Source of the DNA: Chitinophagales bacterium
GTDB lineage: Bacteria; Bacteroidota; Bacteroidia; Chitinophagales; Chitinophagaceae
Direction of reading: 5' to 3'
Assembly: GCA_013298665.1 (NCBI GenBank)
Contig: JAAFIK010000019.1
Span: 1-64,000 of the forward strand
Length of the DNA stretch: 64,000 bases
In this document: positions 16,964 to 27,405 of the stretch, in pieces
Position numbering within the stretch: the stretch's first letter is position 1
Layout of the letters: every line of letters begins with the position of its first letter
Program-made: the position numbers and the translations under genes
Notes under the pieces: generated by a model
What the model was told of the DNA's origin: nothing
Databases searched by the model: none
Seen by the model: the letters and a program-made list of their open reading frames with translations, nothing else

Positions 16964-17815
16964 TTAGTTCACATTTGTCAATATAAAATTCTGCACCTTG
17001 TTAAAGGCATCAAAATAAGTGGCATTATCCCAATCACCATGTCCGGCACCGGCATATGACACATATTGGTTGGTTACGCCCGATGTCAGTAGTTTAATCT
17101 GCAAAGCCTGTGATTGCCGGGTGGCATTGACCAACGGATCGGCAGTGCCCTGCAGAATAATGGTGGGGCAAACCTGCGAACTGACATAATGGAGAGGGCT
17201 TGATTGCTGGTATATCAGCGGATTGGAAGTTGGTGTGGCGCCTACAATACCAGCAATAGCAGCGGCATTGACAATACCCGGATTGTCGTACAGGTCTTTC
17301 ATGTCGGTAGGGCCAAAGAAATCAACCACGGCCTTGATCTTTAGGGGACTGCTGTATTTGTACGCATGGAGCAGGGCAAGGTGAGCACCGGCACTGGCAC
17401 CCACGAGAATAAATTTATCGCTTATGCCATAGGCCTGGCGGTTGTTGTAAATATATTCGATGGCAGCCTTGGTGTCCATTTCCTGTGCAGGAAAGGGATT
17501 GTTGGGTGGAACAGAGAGTCTGTAGTTGATGTTGAAAATGGCATACTCCGGTAACCTGCGCTGAAAGGTATCTACAAAACCATTAAGCTCGGCTTTATCA
17601 CCAAGGCTCCACGCCCCGCCATGAATCATGATCACCACTTTTGTGGTGGTGGTACTGCGCCCGGCCGGGAGATAGATATCCATTTTCTGGAGCGGATCAG
17701 TGCCATAGGCTACATTGAGCATTTTGGAACTGCCACCCCCACTATCGGAACTCTTTTTGCAGGCTGCCATGCTCAGCAGACATACGACAAGCATTATCCA
17801 TTTACCCGTCCTCAT
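16964..17815 (-). CDS. Alpha/beta-hydrolase lipoprotein (esterase-like)
   Basis: A 283-residue predicted lipoprotein (lipobox MAAC, Cys19, then KKSSDSGGG). The hydrolase fold is complete: oxyanion motif 'MIHGGAWSLGDKAEL', 'FNINYRL', nucleophile Ser in 'GASAGAHLALLHAY', catalytic Asp in 'LQGTADPLVNA' and His in 'GAGHGDWDN'. This is the pattern of the hormone-sensitive-lipase/BD-FAE-like carboxylesterases, which remove acyl or feruloyl groups from small esters or polysaccharides. The location is probably the periplasm or outer membrane. It stands alone between two terminators, so there is no pathway clue. Confidence 0.88.
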   Translation of the reverse strand: MRTGKWIMLVVCLLSMAACKKSSDSGGGSSKMLNVAYGTDPLQKMDIYLPAGRSTTTTKVVIMIHGGAWSLGDKAELNGFVDTFQRRLPEYAIFNINYRLSVPPNNPFPAQEMDTKAAIEYIYNNRQAYGISDKFILVGASAGAHLALLHAYKYSSPLKIKAVVDFFGPTDMKDLYDNPGIVNAAAIAGIVGATPTSNPLIYQQSSPLHYVSSQVCPTIILQGTADPLVNATRQSQALQIKLLTSGVTNQYVSYAGAGHGDWDNATYFDAFNKVQNFILTNVN

Positions 17816-18041
17816 ATCTTTTTTTTGATAAAGTTAAGGAGAAAGCAGGCAGTTGTCAAAATACCCGCTTTTAACCCGGATTTTGCAGTAGAAATCGTTA
17901 TGAAAGTCGAAAGTCCGATAAAGACGGGTACCGCCAGGTCGGCATTGTGAATATTCCCGCAAGATTTTTCTTTGAAAGCGTAGCAATTCCTACGATGAGA
18001 AGAAAAATCGAGGAAATGCCCGTGTTTGCAGGAATTTCGGC

Positions 18042-18064
18042 TTGCAATAGATTTTCTATTGCAA
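18042..18064 (-). terminator. Hairpin downstream of the interrupted membrane-protein gene
   Basis: Perfect 9-bp stem TTGCAATAG / CTATTGCAA with a 5-nt loop, ten bases past the end of the leftward reading frame. It lacks a strong T-run, so it may be a weak terminator. The rest of 17816-18041 shows nothing I can assign. Confidence 0.5.
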
Positions 18065-18073
18065 ATTCCGGGT

Positions 18074-18622
18074 TTAACTGTCTGTTCCGGGAGGTTGCAC
18101 AATACCGTCAATAAGCGCATCCATATTTGCAGACCGGAACCGGCGGCAGGTACGGAGCAGGAGTACCTGCATGATGAATGTATAGGTGCCTGCAACCGCC
18201 AGGAGGAGGAAATAGCCTGTTGAAAAATCATGCACACCGGCTTGATAAGAGCCTTGTTGCGATTGAAGTGATTCGCTTATTTGCACAGCGAGTGCGCACC
18301 AGAAAATCAGGAGCACGATAGCGAAAATGATCAGTAAAACGATGCAGCGGGAAAAACTGAACCGCGTGCTTTCCCTGTCGCGGAACACCGTTCGCAGGAG
18401 ACGGAAACTGTAAAACAGGTTGGCACAATAGCCCATACAGACAAGCAAACATGTCAGAAAGCCGGGCAGTTACCATGGATTTTGGAGAAAAATTTTCTCC
18501 GTTCCCAACAGGCAGAGCAGTGAAAGTACCACCGGTATCGTCATGACCAACTGTATGATCAGCATCACCCGGAATATTTTCCAGCGGCGGGGTGAGGGTA
18601 GGTATGCCTGTTCGTTATTCAT
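18074..18622 (-). pseudogene. Four-helix membrane protein gene broken by one in-frame TAA
   Basis: From the ATG at 18622 the frame runs 50 codons (MNNEQAYLPSPRRWK, then a membrane helix) to a TAA at 18470-18472. It then continues open in exactly the same frame to 18074, for 182 codons in all with the stop counted as one residue. The second part carries three more hydrophobic helices ('LPGFLTCLLVCMGYCANLFYSF', split here by its length: LPGFLTCLL and MGYCANLFYSF; 'CIVLLIIFAIVLLIFW'; 'YFLLLAVAGTYTFIMQ'). The absence of any frameshift points to a single nonsense change or a base-calling error rather than old decay. It begins 25 bp after aspS on the same strand and is probably cotranscribed with it. 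No family recognised. Confidence 0.65.
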
Positions 18623-18647
18623 GCCTGTTCTGCTGCCGTATTGGTGG

Positions 18648-20477
18648 TTATGGCCGGATATTCAGCCTGATTTGCAATTCGTCAAACTGCTTTTCATCAA
18701 TGGCCGCAGGCGCATCAAGCATCACATCACGGCCACTGTTGTTTTTGGGAAAGGCAATGAAATCGCGTATGCTCTCGCTGCCGCCGAGCAGGGCACATAA
18801 CCTGTCGAAGCCAAAAGCAATACCTCCGTGCGGCGGCGCACCATATTCAAATGCACCCAGCAGAAACCCAAACTTATGTTGTTGTTCTTCTTTATCCATA
18901 CCCAATGCGGCAAACATTTTTTCCTGTAAAGCACGCTGATAGATCCGGATGGAGCCACCACCAATCTCATTGCCATTCAGCACCATATCGTAGGCATTGG
19001 CTTTGATGCCGGCATAGGGATGCTCAAGGTAGGCAGCAGCATTTTCAATTACAGGATTATTATCGATCATTATGCCGATCTGCTCAGGTTTGGGCGATGT
19101 GAACGGGTGGTGTCTCGCCACCCAGCGGTTACCTTCTTCATCATACTCAAACAGCGGAAAATCGGTTACCCAGAGGAGTTTAAATTCATCCGGCTTCCGC
19201 ATACCCATCTGCTGCGCCAGGTATAGCCGCAATTCGCTGATGGCTTTACGCGTACGCTCTTCAGTACCAGCGAGGATCAGTATCAGGTCGCCAGCCTTTG
19301 CATCAGCCGCTCCGGCAATGGCCCTGAGGCGGTCTTCATTGTAAAACTTATCAACGCTGCTCTTGAAACTGCCGTCTGCGTTGCATTTGATAAAAACCAG
19401 GCCCTTCATACCAATCTGTGGGCGTTTTACCCATTCGGTCAGTTCATCAGTTTGCTTGCGCGTATATTCGCTGCAACCGGGTACTGCGATGGCGAGCACC
19501 GTTTCGGCACCGTCAAATACGGGAAAAGCAGCCCCGTCCACTAGTTTACTGTTGTTGTCTTTTCCGGGAAAAGTATGCGGGGGAAACTTAAGATTGGCCA
19601 ATGGCATACCGAACCGGATATCGGGCTTGTCGTTGCCGTATGTCCACATGGCTTCCTCCCAGGTCATGCGGGGTATGGTTTCAGTATAGTCGATCTGCTT
19701 AACGTCTTTAAAAATGCGGCGCACCAATCCTTCAAACATCCGGAGAATGTCTTCCTGCTCCACGAAAGCCATTTCACAGTCAATCTGTGTAAACTCGGGC
19801 TGGCGGTCTGCCCGCAGATCTTCATCACGGAAACATTTGACAATCTGGTAATACCTGTCGTATCCGCTGACCATGAGCAGTTGCTTAAAGGTTTGCGGAC
19901 TCTGCGGCAGTGCATAAAACTGCCCGGGGTTCATACGCGAGGGCACCACAAAGTCCCTTGCACCTTCGGGGGTGGATTTGATGAGAAAAGGCGTCTCTAT
20001 ATCCATAAACTGCTGCTCGTGCAGATAATTGCGTGCGCTTCGGTTAACCGCATAGCGCAGTTCAAGGTTGCGTTTCACCGCGTTGCGGCGGAGATCGAGA
20101 AAACGGTATTTCATACGGAGGTCGTCACCACCATCAGTATCATCCTGGATTTTGAAAGGTGGTGTGGCAGCAGCATTCAGCACCTCGAAACTTACCACCA
20201 GTATTTCAATATCACCGGTAGGAAGGTTCGCGTTCTTGTTGCTGCGTTCATTTACGGCTCCGGTTACCCGGAGTACATATTCACGTCCCAATGGGTTGGC
20301 ATCAAGTGCCTCGTTGAAACTTTCGGAAAAAAGCAATTGGGTAATGCCGTACCGGTCGCGCAGGTCAACAAAAGTAATGCTGCCGAATTTGCGTACGGTT
20401 TGTACCCATCCGGCAAGGGTAACGGACTGATTGTTGTGCTGCAGCCTTAATTCGCCGCAGGTATGCGTTCTGTACAT
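18648..20477 (-). CDS. aspS: Aspartyl-tRNA synthetase
   Basis: A 609-residue class IIb synthetase that charges tRNA-Asp; length and domain order are those of the bacterial enzyme. An OB-fold anticodon domain (1-110: '[26 protein letters not shown]') precedes the catalytic core, with 'RFLDLRR', motif 2 '[20 protein letters not shown]' and motif 3 '[13 protein letters not shown]'. The bacterial GAD insertion lies between about 290 and 420. The ATG at 20477 gives the usual [10 protein letters not shown] start and is 26 bp from a -7 box. A small interrupted membrane-protein gene follows. Confidence 0.98.
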   Translation of the reverse strand: MYRTHTCGELRLQHNNQSVTLAGWVQTVRKFGSITFVDLRDRYGITQLLFSESFNEALDANPLGREYVLRVTGAVNERSNKNANLPTGDIEILVVSFEVLNAAATPPFKIQDDTDGGDDLRMKYRFLDLRRNAVKRNLELRYAVNRSARNYLHEQQFMDIETPFLIKSTPEGARDFVVPSRMNPGQFYALPQSPQTFKQLLMVSGYDRYYQIVKCFRDEDLRADRQPEFTQIDCEMAFVEQEDILRMFEGLVRRIFKDVKQIDYTETIPRMTWEEAMWTYGNDKPDIRFGMPLANLKFPPHTFPGKDNNSKLVDGAAFPVFDGAETVLAIAVPGCSEYTRKQTDELTEWVKRPQIGMKGLVFIKCNADGSFKSSVDKFYNEDRLRAIAGAADAKAGDLILILAGTEERTRKAISELRLYLAQQMGMRKPDEFKLLWVTDFPLFEYDEEGNRWVARHHPFTSPKPEQIGIMIDNNPVIENAAAYLEHPYAGIKANAYDMVLNGNEIGGGSIRIYQRALQEKMFAALGMDKEEQQHKFGFLLGAFEYGAPPHGGIAFGFDRLCALLGGSESIRDFIAFPKNNSGRDVMLDAPAAIDEKQFDELQIRLNIRP

Positions 20478-20503
20478 AGTCGAATGATTCTGAAATTGAG
20501 CGG

Positions 20504-20511
20504 CAAAGATA
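20504..20511 (-). promoter_or_regulatory. -7 promoter element of aspS
   Basis: Minus strand TATCTTTG, matching TAnnTTTG, 26 bp upstream of the aspS ATG. No convincing -33 element. Confidence 0.55.
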
Positions 20512-20597
20512 AGGACTGGCGCTCTTTCAGCCGAAGAAACAGCGGAGTAGAGGCATTAATAATAAGGCAGGGGATTATTGCCCGGCCTGTGGCTGTT

Positions 20598-21053
20598 TTA
20601 GCCCCTTGCAACATTCCCCGTATTGGCATCTGCAACCGGTGGATTCATGCTCAGTACACGGTGATCGCTGTTTTTCATTTCAGCCTTATTCCTGAGGTAC
20701 TGGCGAGGGGAGTAGTAGGCGTAATAATATACCAGTGGTACCACTCCTGCGAAAAAGGGAATAAGGGCATACAATTTAAGCCGGTCGTCCACATGTGCAA
20801 ACTCCGTAACCATCCAGAAAGAGTTGGCGCTGATCCAGAAAAAGATGGCGAGGTTATGGGTCAATTCCGATATGAGGTGACGGGTACGCCAGGCGATGAT
20901 ACCGGCAATGGCCAATGTAGGAACGATCATGGCAATACCGAGCCATTTGATGCCGATGCACCAGCAGATATCTTTGACTAACCAGAACAGGATATGGGTA
21001 TTCTCCATTTTGCGAAACCTGGCAGGAATGATATAATTATCTTGATCGCTCAT
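20598..21053 (-). CDS. Small four-helix membrane protein of unknown function
   Basis: A 151-residue inner-membrane protein. The ATG at 21053 (MSDQDNYIIPARFRK) is preferred; the frame is open to 21194 but the added residues look non-coding. About four hydrophobic helices: 'ILFWLVKDICWCIGI', 'LGIAMIVPTLAIAGIIAW', 'NLAIFFWISANSFWMV' and 'ALIPFFAGVVPLVYYYAY'. I have a general recollection of similar unnamed proteins in Bacteroidota, but no family name. The spacing of charged residues (WRTRH, TEFAHVDD) may matter. It lies 120 bp upstream of aspS, which has its own promoter element. Confidence 0.75.
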   Translation of the reverse strand: MSDQDNYIIPARFRKMENTHILFWLVKDICWCIGIKWLGIAMIVPTLAIAGIIAWRTRHLISELTHNLAIFFWISANSFWMVTEFAHVDDRLKLYALIPFFAGVVPLVYYYAYYSPRQYLRNKAEMKNSDHRVLSMNPPVADANTGNVARG

Positions 21054-21211
21054 TGTCAGATCGGGTTTAGGGGCGAAAGATAATAAAAAATTAATATTGA
21101 GGCTCAGTTTGGTACCAAAAAAATGCGCCACAGCGCAGCCTGGGAGCGGGGTTATACAAAACAGGGGCACTTCCCGCGAAGTGCCCCTGCTCATGAATGC
21201 TTTAGTGCTGC

Positions 21212-24200
21212 TTATTCCACGCTCACCCTTACGCCTTCACTGTGGCTGGTAAATTCGGGTGCGTACATACACTGTATGGTTGTAATACCATTGCTGAAAT
21301 TACCGCTGTGGGTAACGAAGAGCGGATATTCAAATACATAGGTGCCACGCGGCAGCCAGCCAAAGAAGAAGTTGGTACTGGCGTCTTTGGTGCTTTCGTA
21401 GTACCCAAGGCCACCCTGCCATTTGTAGGTACTGATCACATTTACCGGTTCCATACAGGCCCCGCGCATATCTTTCATATGTATGTATTCCATATCGCGA
21501 TCTACCCGAAGTTCAATGCGCACTTTGATTTTATCACCCACTTTTACGGCATCGCCGTCATTGATGGCTTTGAGTACAGGCCCGCGATCCCCCATCGTTT
21601 CCACAAAGAGTTGTTTGATCAATTTGAGCGGGGTAGCTGCCGGAGTGATTTTATCAAGGTCTTCAAAGTACTGCCAATAAACGCTTCCCCAGGCTGTTTC
21701 CGGCGCGGTTGGTGCTGGTGTACCCGGGTAGGTACGGGTGACTGTAATATTCCCCATGGCTGGTGTTACCCTATTCCCTTCAATACGTTGTTTAAAATAA
21801 CCCGTACCAGCTTCTGCGGGTTTATCGTTGCTGCTCACAGTCAGGTTGCCCAGCTTTATGGTGATAGCAGGCTCACTTTTCAGCCAGTTGTTACCTGCCA
21901 GCAATAGGGCATAACAGGCTTCTGCTGTGGCGCGCGTGGTTTTCCAGTTGCTGGTCTGCTTGTGTTTAAGCAGCCATGTTTTGAGGTCGTCCACTACTGC
22001 CATATTCTTGTCAATATCTGCAAAGGTTTCCACCATCATGGCCTGGCTTTCGATGGGCGACTGGTACCAGTAGTACCCGCCATTACCAAACTCCTTCCAG
22101 TACATGCCCATCTCTTCTTTTATGATCGCATTTTCTTTGAGTGAGCGGGTGATGGCAGGAGGCGTAACGGTATCACCATCGCGGTGCAGTGCCAGTGCAA
22201 TCATACCCTGCATATACCTGCTCTGTGAGAGCCAGTATTTTTTGGCCTGGCCTTTATAATAATTCACGGCGGTAACCGATTCACTGCCGGTTTTATACTC
22301 GGGGAAGAAACTGCGCATATACAGGTACTGGATAGCGGTGTAGCCGAGGTTGTTACCGGAGAGTTTTACTTTGTATTTCAGCAGGTCGTTATAATCTTCC
22401 CTGATTTTCTGGTCGAGGTAGGGAATAGCCCTGTCGACCATTGCTCTTACGGCATCATATCCGTCTTTGTCAAGGGCATTCAGTTTGCGCAGGTGGCCGA
22501 TACCGGTAATGATGTACTGGGTCATATACCGGTCATCAGGCCCCCCCTTGAACCATACAAAGCCGCCATTGGCACTCTGAAGTTCTTTCAGCTTGCCGAT
22601 GGCCTTGCTCATCTCCCCGTTCATCCTTACCAGGTCAAACAGCAGGGCAATATTCTTTTTCTGCTGTGCCTCATTCTGTGCATCCATTACCCATGGGGTT
22701 TCCTGCAGGATTGCCGATTTCAGTTCTTCATTTTTCTGCAGGTTCGATAGCAGCGCCGCGCTGTCCACCATTTTCCATTGGTCAAATACCTTCCTGATCT
22801 TCGGCATACTCCGGGTTATTTGCCCGGCAAGCGTGTTGGCATAATACCGGTTGAAGGTCTGCTCAGCACACTCATAGGGATACTCCATCAGGTAGGGTAG
22901 TGCCTGTACGGCATACCATGCAGGGTTGCTGGTAAACTCAACCGTTAGTGCCTGGTGGCTCAGGCTGATGTCGTTGCCCTTTACGGGTGTACCCGAGCGG
23001 AGCAGTTTGTCAAAGGTGAATGTTTTATTATTGGTCTGTCGCAGGTTCAGCGGGAGGCTCTCGGTTACTAATGTACGGTTGGTCAATACCGGCAATGCTG
23101 ATTCCTCCCCGTCGCTGGCATTGGTCGTTTTGGCAATGATGCGGCAGGAGAGGGCGCTGCCAAAATTGATGGGTATTTCGATGGGGAACTTTACCGCAAC
23201 GCTTTGTCCTGCAGGAATGGTAAAGTATTGCGCAGGAAAGATGTTTTTGAACCAACCATCGAGAGGTTTACCAGTGGCAGCATCTGATAACTCGAGTGTA
23301 GCCTGACCGGTTACTTCCCTGCTGCCAAGGTTTACGATTTTGGTACTGAGTTCCATACGGTCGCCCTCACGCATAAAACGCGGATTGTTGGGTTGTACCA
23401 TCAACTCCTTCTGTGTAATAACGGTTTTGCCTGCACTGCCGGTGGCAAGGTCTTTGGTATGGGCAAAGGTCATCAGTTTCCATTGGGTAAGCGCTTCGGG
23501 CATGGTAAAGCTGAAGGATACATTACCGGCAGTATCCGTTTGCAGGTTGGGAAAGAAAAATGCCGTTTCATTAAAGTTTTTACGTACCTGTACAGGATCG
23601 TTCCCATGCTTACTGCCACCGGGTGCATTGTTGGTATCCCCATTATCATCATCCTCTTTTTTATCTTTAAGGTTGATACCCGCCACCTTACCGGAAAGCT
23701 GTTTGGCCGCCTCTTTATTGGCCGATTTTCCTGCTGCAGTTACCACCACTTCCGCCAGACCGGCGTCCTGCATGGGTGCAGCCATCGGCATGCTGGCAGC
23801 ACCGCGTAAGCGGATATCCCGCCGTTCATATTCGTAAGGATTCAGCCACCAAAGCGGCTCTATCTCGGTATTGCTCTTGCGTATGCCTAATTGGTCATAG
23901 CTTTTTTCGTAACTGATGGTCTTGCTGATGATGCCATCTTTTTCTTCGGATTGTATGGCATTAAAGCCGGGCTCACTCCAATAGTCGTACCCATTGAGCG
24001 ATGGCCACAGACCGGGAATCCCGTTCCAACTGTGGGGCTTAAACTGGTCAAGACTGGCATCGTACATCGCCGCCAGTATTTCGGCTGCTACTTTTTCTCC
24101 TTTTTGCCCACTCACTTTTACACTCCACTGTTCGCTTGCACCCGGCAACAGTTTGTCGCGGAAAGTATTAAAGCTGATCTTGAGTTCCTTATTGCTCCAG

Positions 24201-27200
24201 GGAACACTGAATAACTGGTTGCCGGTATAGGTCCGGTTGTGCTGTACAAATGCATAGCCCATGGCGATGCCCCCGCGGTCGGCTGCGGTAACCGGTAGCT
24301 CAAATGATTTGACCGACCCCTGCAGTGTTTCGTAGCTCACTTTTTTAGTGGTGTTCATAAAACGCTGTTGGTGGATCAGCCAGAGTTTGGCAAACCCACT
24401 GCTGAGGAAGTATTGTATCCGCTGCCCCGGCTCTGCCACCGTTGTTGCGGATTGCACCCGGATGGGTTCATATACCGGATCAGCAGACGAAGTGAGTTGT
24501 ACAAACTTTATCGCTTTTACGGCTTCACCATATTTATCAGTGGTGGTGGCGGTTAATTTATACCAGCCAGCGCCCATTGGGGGCACCGTTGTTGCAGTAT
24601 TGCTGCTGTCGGTCTTTTCCCAGGTTTTTGCATCAGTGGTGAACTGAGCCACTTCGTTCTCATTTTTATAAATATCATACGGAAAATGCTTGTAGTACTC
24701 ATCGCGGCTCATCACAAACTGATCAGGCTGTGTCCAGTACCTTTCCCGGAAAAAACGTTGTGGTGCGTTGAGCTTTTCCATGGAGAGGATGATCTTTGCT
24801 TTTTCTTCGATCCCATTGAGGTTGGTGCTGCGTACAAGGATTTTTTTAAGACTGTCGGCAGGGAGGCTGCCTTCCATACTGATGTCGAGCAACAGTGCCT
24901 GGTAGGCAACCGCAACGCTTGTATTTGCCGACCGGGTTTCGCCATTGATATCGGTTACATCGGCACTTACTTCATAGTAGAAAGTGGGCTGGTCTTTTTT
25001 GGGAATATCCAGATCGGGAATGGCTTTGAAGGTAACAGTAAATTCACCCTTCGCATTGGTGGTGGCTTCGCCGCTGCCGATTTCCATGCCTGCACTGCCA
25101 CGGCCAGGTTGGTAGCGCCCCCCTTTACGGGCATAACTGTAATATTCCCACCACACCGGATAACGTACCTGCCGGGTGATGCGGTATTTCACCTTTGCAC
25201 CATCAATCGTATTGCCCGCGTATGCTTTTGCTGTACCCGTTACCTTTATACTGTCGTTCAGGCGGTAGCTACCCCCGGGTTTGGCTATCTCTACCATGAA
25301 CTTTGGCCGCTTGTATTCTTCCACACTGATGGTATGGTTATTCTGGTTGGTCATATCCACAAGGGTGAACTGGCCATTGAGCAGGCCTTCCGGGATTTTG
25401 AAGCTGCCGTTAAAAGAGCCGAATGCATTGGTGGTAACAGCAATATCGGTTACTTTTTGATAATTGGCATCGTTGAGCTGTACCTTTGTGGCAAATCCGG
25501 GTACGATAGTGCTGTTTCTTTTGCGCTGGTCAGTCTGCACCACAATACCCTTGAAATAAACGGTTTGCCCGGGCCGGTAAATACTACGGTCGGTAAACAG
25601 AAAGGTTACAGGGCGGGGTTGTGGCTCCTGTACCGGTTCATTGCTGTAAGTATTGAGCTGATCATCAAGAAACAGTTCATCCCCATTATGGTTGATCTGC
25701 AGTACAATATTCCTGTAGTCTTTAAACGATTTCATTTTGAAATAGCCGCTGGCATCCGTGGTATAAGCTTCAGCCTTTGAATTATCGTAGGTACTGGTGT
25801 TGTAGTTGTATTTGTTTTCCCAAACCTGCACGTCGGCTTCTGCCAGTGGTTGACCATTGTCGCGGTCAAGTACATAGTAGTCTTCGCCACTATTGATAAA
25901 ACTGACATTACTTATATAACACAATTGTTTGCTCAGGATATTTTTTCCCGGGGCAAAGTCTTCGTTGAGGCTGCCAATAAGCAGGTACATACCATTGGGC
26001 AATCCATCTACTTTGATCTCGGTACTGTGCTGCTGCATATCCTGCAGGTCGGGGAGGTTGACACTCCACTGCCTGAGCGGCTTTGCACGTCCGAGGTCGG
26101 CCCATAGGGATTCGTATGTTTTTTTGTTCATCCGCCTGATGTCTTCAGCAGAGGTTTTGATGATGCGGAGGTAGATTTTGCCGGTGTTTTTATAACTTAC
26201 GAGGCTGCGGAAAGGCTGGTTGACCGTATTCACCTTTTCTGTCTGCAGGTTCAGCGATGGCCGGGAGATTTGTGCGAGGAGATTCTGACAATTGGCGCCG
26301 CCTTCACTATCCGGAAATTTTTTGATGATGGTATTGCAGAGATCAGCCGCCCTTTTAATCTCGTACTGATTGGGGGTATTGCTGAGTGGGTCATAGTCCT
26401 GTCCGCGGTCGTTATACAAAGCAGCCCTGAGATAAGTGGCTTGCGCGGCTGCGGCATTGTTGGGATAGCGTGTTTCGATGGCTTCGAGGGCCGCTTCATA
26501 CCATTTGCCCTTATCTGTCATTACACTACGGCTGTACATAAAGCGCAGCCGGATGAGGTCTGCGTCGATGAGTGCATCGGGGCTGGCATCGTTGAGGTGA
26601 AAGCGGATGATGTCCTGCAGCAATCCGATCGCCTTGTACTGCAGTGAGGAGGTATCCTTTGTTTTGAAAACGGCATTCACAAAACTACCTGCGGGAGCAA
26701 AGGCTTTGTCGTCGCTGATGGTAAAGGCGTAAGCAGGTTTGCTGATGTCGCGTTCATCATTGTCAAAATAATCAAGCGCCCGGTGTGCAAGAAAGTCGTA
26801 CAGCGTGGGACGGAGCAATCTGGTGTTGACACCCTGGATGAGGATGGGGTTGAAGCCGTCAATACGTGTAGCTTTTAACAAGGCATCACCCTGAAGTGAG
26901 GCTTTGTAGAGACGGGTAATATTTTGGTGGAGACGTTCGGCGCTCCAGGTGGTGATATCTTTACTTTTCTCCGCTGTCAGCGCTGTACGATTGTACAACT
27001 TCCAGCGGTTGTTCTGCAGGTATTGCCAGAACATCTGTGCATGGAGGCTTTGTAAAACCTGCTTTACCGGTGCTTTGGCTTTATCAATGAGTGTATCTAC
27101 ATAAAAGATATTGTTTTCGCGGCTGTCCTCTTCCACCATGTTGCGGTATTTAATCAGGTAGAGGCAGGCTTTTACCTGTTGCACTTCTGCATTATCCTTT

Positions 27201-27382
27201 ACCGCGAGGGTATAAATAGTCAGTACTTCTTCACGGGCTGATTTGGTCAGCCCCTTCTTTTCCAGTTCTTCGACTTTTTTCCACTGCGCCTGATAATCAT
27301 TCATGTTTTGTTGTGCTGAGGTTAATTGCGTGAACAAAATGAACAGGGTTGCGAACAACCATTTTAATTTGTTAGCGTACAT
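21212..27382 (-). CDS. Alpha-2-macroglobulin family protein with thioester motif
   Basis: A 2056-residue exported protein with signal peptide MYANKLKWLFATLFILFTQLTSA. The first ~430 residues are helical and TPR-like. MG domains follow, including MG2-like 'LFTDRSIYRPGQTVYFKGIV' at about 605. The A2M core starts near 'FNETAFFFPNLQTDTAGNVSFSF' (about 1260), and the thioester CAEQ is C1505-Q1508 in 'EYPYECAEQTFNRYY', followed by an alpha/alpha toroid. Bacterial A2Ms trap attacking proteases in the periplasm. Two oddities: a SusC-plug-like string 'LAEVVVTAAGKSANKE' at about 1209-1224 (E1211), and a low-complexity acidic/Asn linker after it. No penicillin-binding protein 1C gene, a common partner of bacterial A2Ms, is adjacent. 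Confidence 0.93.
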   Translation of the reverse strand: MYANKLKWLFATLFILFTQLTSAQQNMNDYQAQWKKVEELEKKGLTKSAREEVLTIYTLAVKDNAEVQQVKACLYLIKYRNMVEEDSRENNIFYVDTLIDKAKAPVKQVLQSLHAQMFWQYLQNNRWKLYNRTALTAEKSKDITTWSAERLHQNITRLYKASLQGDALLKATRIDGFNPILIQGVNTRLLRPTLYDFLAHRALDYFDNDERDISKPAYAFTISDDKAFAPAGSFVNAVFKTKDTSSLQYKAIGLLQDIIRFHLNDASPDALIDADLIRLRFMYSRSVMTDKGKWYEAALEAIETRYPNNAAAAQATYLRAALYNDRGQDYDPLSNTPNQYEIKRAADLCNTIIKKFPDSEGGANCQNLLAQISRPSLNLQTEKVNTVNQPFRSLVSYKNTGKIYLRIIKTSAEDIRRMNKKTYESLWADLGRAKPLRQWSVNLPDLQDMQQHSTEIKVDGLPNGMYLLIGSLNEDFAPGKNILSKQLCYISNVSFINSGEDYYVLDRDNGQPLAEADVQVWENKYNYNTSTYDNSKAEAYTTDASGYFKMKSFKDYRNIVLQINHNGDELFLDDQLNTYSNEPVQEPQPRPVTFLFTDRSIYRPGQTVYFKGIVVQTDQRKRNSTIVPGFATKVQLNDANYQKVTDIAVTTNAFGSFNGSFKIPEGLLNGQFTLVDMTNQNNHTISVEEYKRPKFMVEIAKPGGSYRLNDSIKVTGTAKAYAGNTIDGAKVKYRITRQVRYPVWWEYYSYARKGGRYQPGRGSAGMEIGSGEATTNAKGEFTVTFKAIPDLDIPKKDQPTFYYEVSADVTDINGETRSANTSVAVAYQALLLDISMEGSLPADSLKKILVRSTNLNGIEEKAKIILSMEKLNAPQRFFRERYWTQPDQFVMSRDEYYKHFPYDIYKNENEVAQFTTDAKTWEKTDSSNTATTVPPMGAGWYKLTATTTDKYGEAVKAIKFVQLTSSADPVYEPIRVQSATTVAEPGQRIQYFLSSGFAKLWLIHQQRFMNTTKKVSYETLQGSVKSFELPVTAADRGGIAMGYAFVQHNRTYTGNQLFSVPWSNKELKISFNTFRDKLLPGASEQWSVKVSGQKGEKVAAEILAAMYDASLDQFKPHSWNGIPGLWPSLNGYDYWSEPGFNAIQSEEKDGIISKTISYEKSYDQLGIRKSNTEIEPLWWLNPYEYERRDIRLRGAASMPMAAPMQDAGLAEVVVTAAGKSANKEAAKQLSGKVAGINLKDKKEDDDNGDTNNAPGGSKHGNDPVQVRKNFNETAFFFPNLQTDTAGNVSFSFTMPEALTQWKLMTFAHTKDLATGSAGKTVITQKELMVQPNNPRFMREGDRMELSTKIVNLGSREVTGQATLELSDAATGKPLDGWFKNIFPAQYFTIPAGQSVAVKFPIEIPINFGSALSCRIIAKTTNASDGEESALPVLTNRTLVTESLPLNLRQTNNKTFTFDKLLRSGTPVKGNDISLSHQALTVEFTSNPAWYAVQALPYLMEYPYECAEQTFNRYYANTLAGQITRSMPKIRKVFDQWKMVDSAALLSNLQKNEELKSAILQETPWVMDAQNEAQQKKNIALLFDLVRMNGEMSKAIGKLKELQSANGGFVWFKGGPDDRYMTQYIITGIGHLRKLNALDKDGYDAVRAMVDRAIPYLDQKIREDYNDLLKYKVKLSGNNLGYTAIQYLYMRSFFPEYKTGSESVTAVNYYKGQAKKYWLSQSRYMQGMIALALHRDGDTVTPPAITRSLKENAIIKEEMGMYWKEFGNGGYYWYQSPIESQAMMVETFADIDKNMAVVDDLKTWLLKHKQTSNWKTTRATAEACYALLLAGNNWLKSEPAITIKLGNLTVSSNDKPAEAGTGYFKQRIEGNRVTPAMGNITVTRTYPGTPAPTAPETAWGSVYWQYFEDLDKITPAATPLKLIKQLFVETMGDRGPVLKAINDGDAVKVGDKIKVRIELRVDRDMEYIHMKDMRGACMEPVNVISTYKWQGGLGYYESTKDASTNFFFGWLPRGTYVFEYPLFVTHSGNFSNGITTIQCMYAPEFTSHSEGVRVSVE

Positions 27383-27405
27383 GCTTCAATTTTTTTACAA
27401 GTTAT

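Noticed and set aside
19575-20450. 291-codon frame antisense to aspS
   Set aside because: Opposite aspS motifs; no independent support.
24686-25780. 364-codon frame antisense to the alpha-2-macroglobulin gene
   Set aside because: Opposite an intact reading frame with clear MG and thioester domains; no recognisable protein features.
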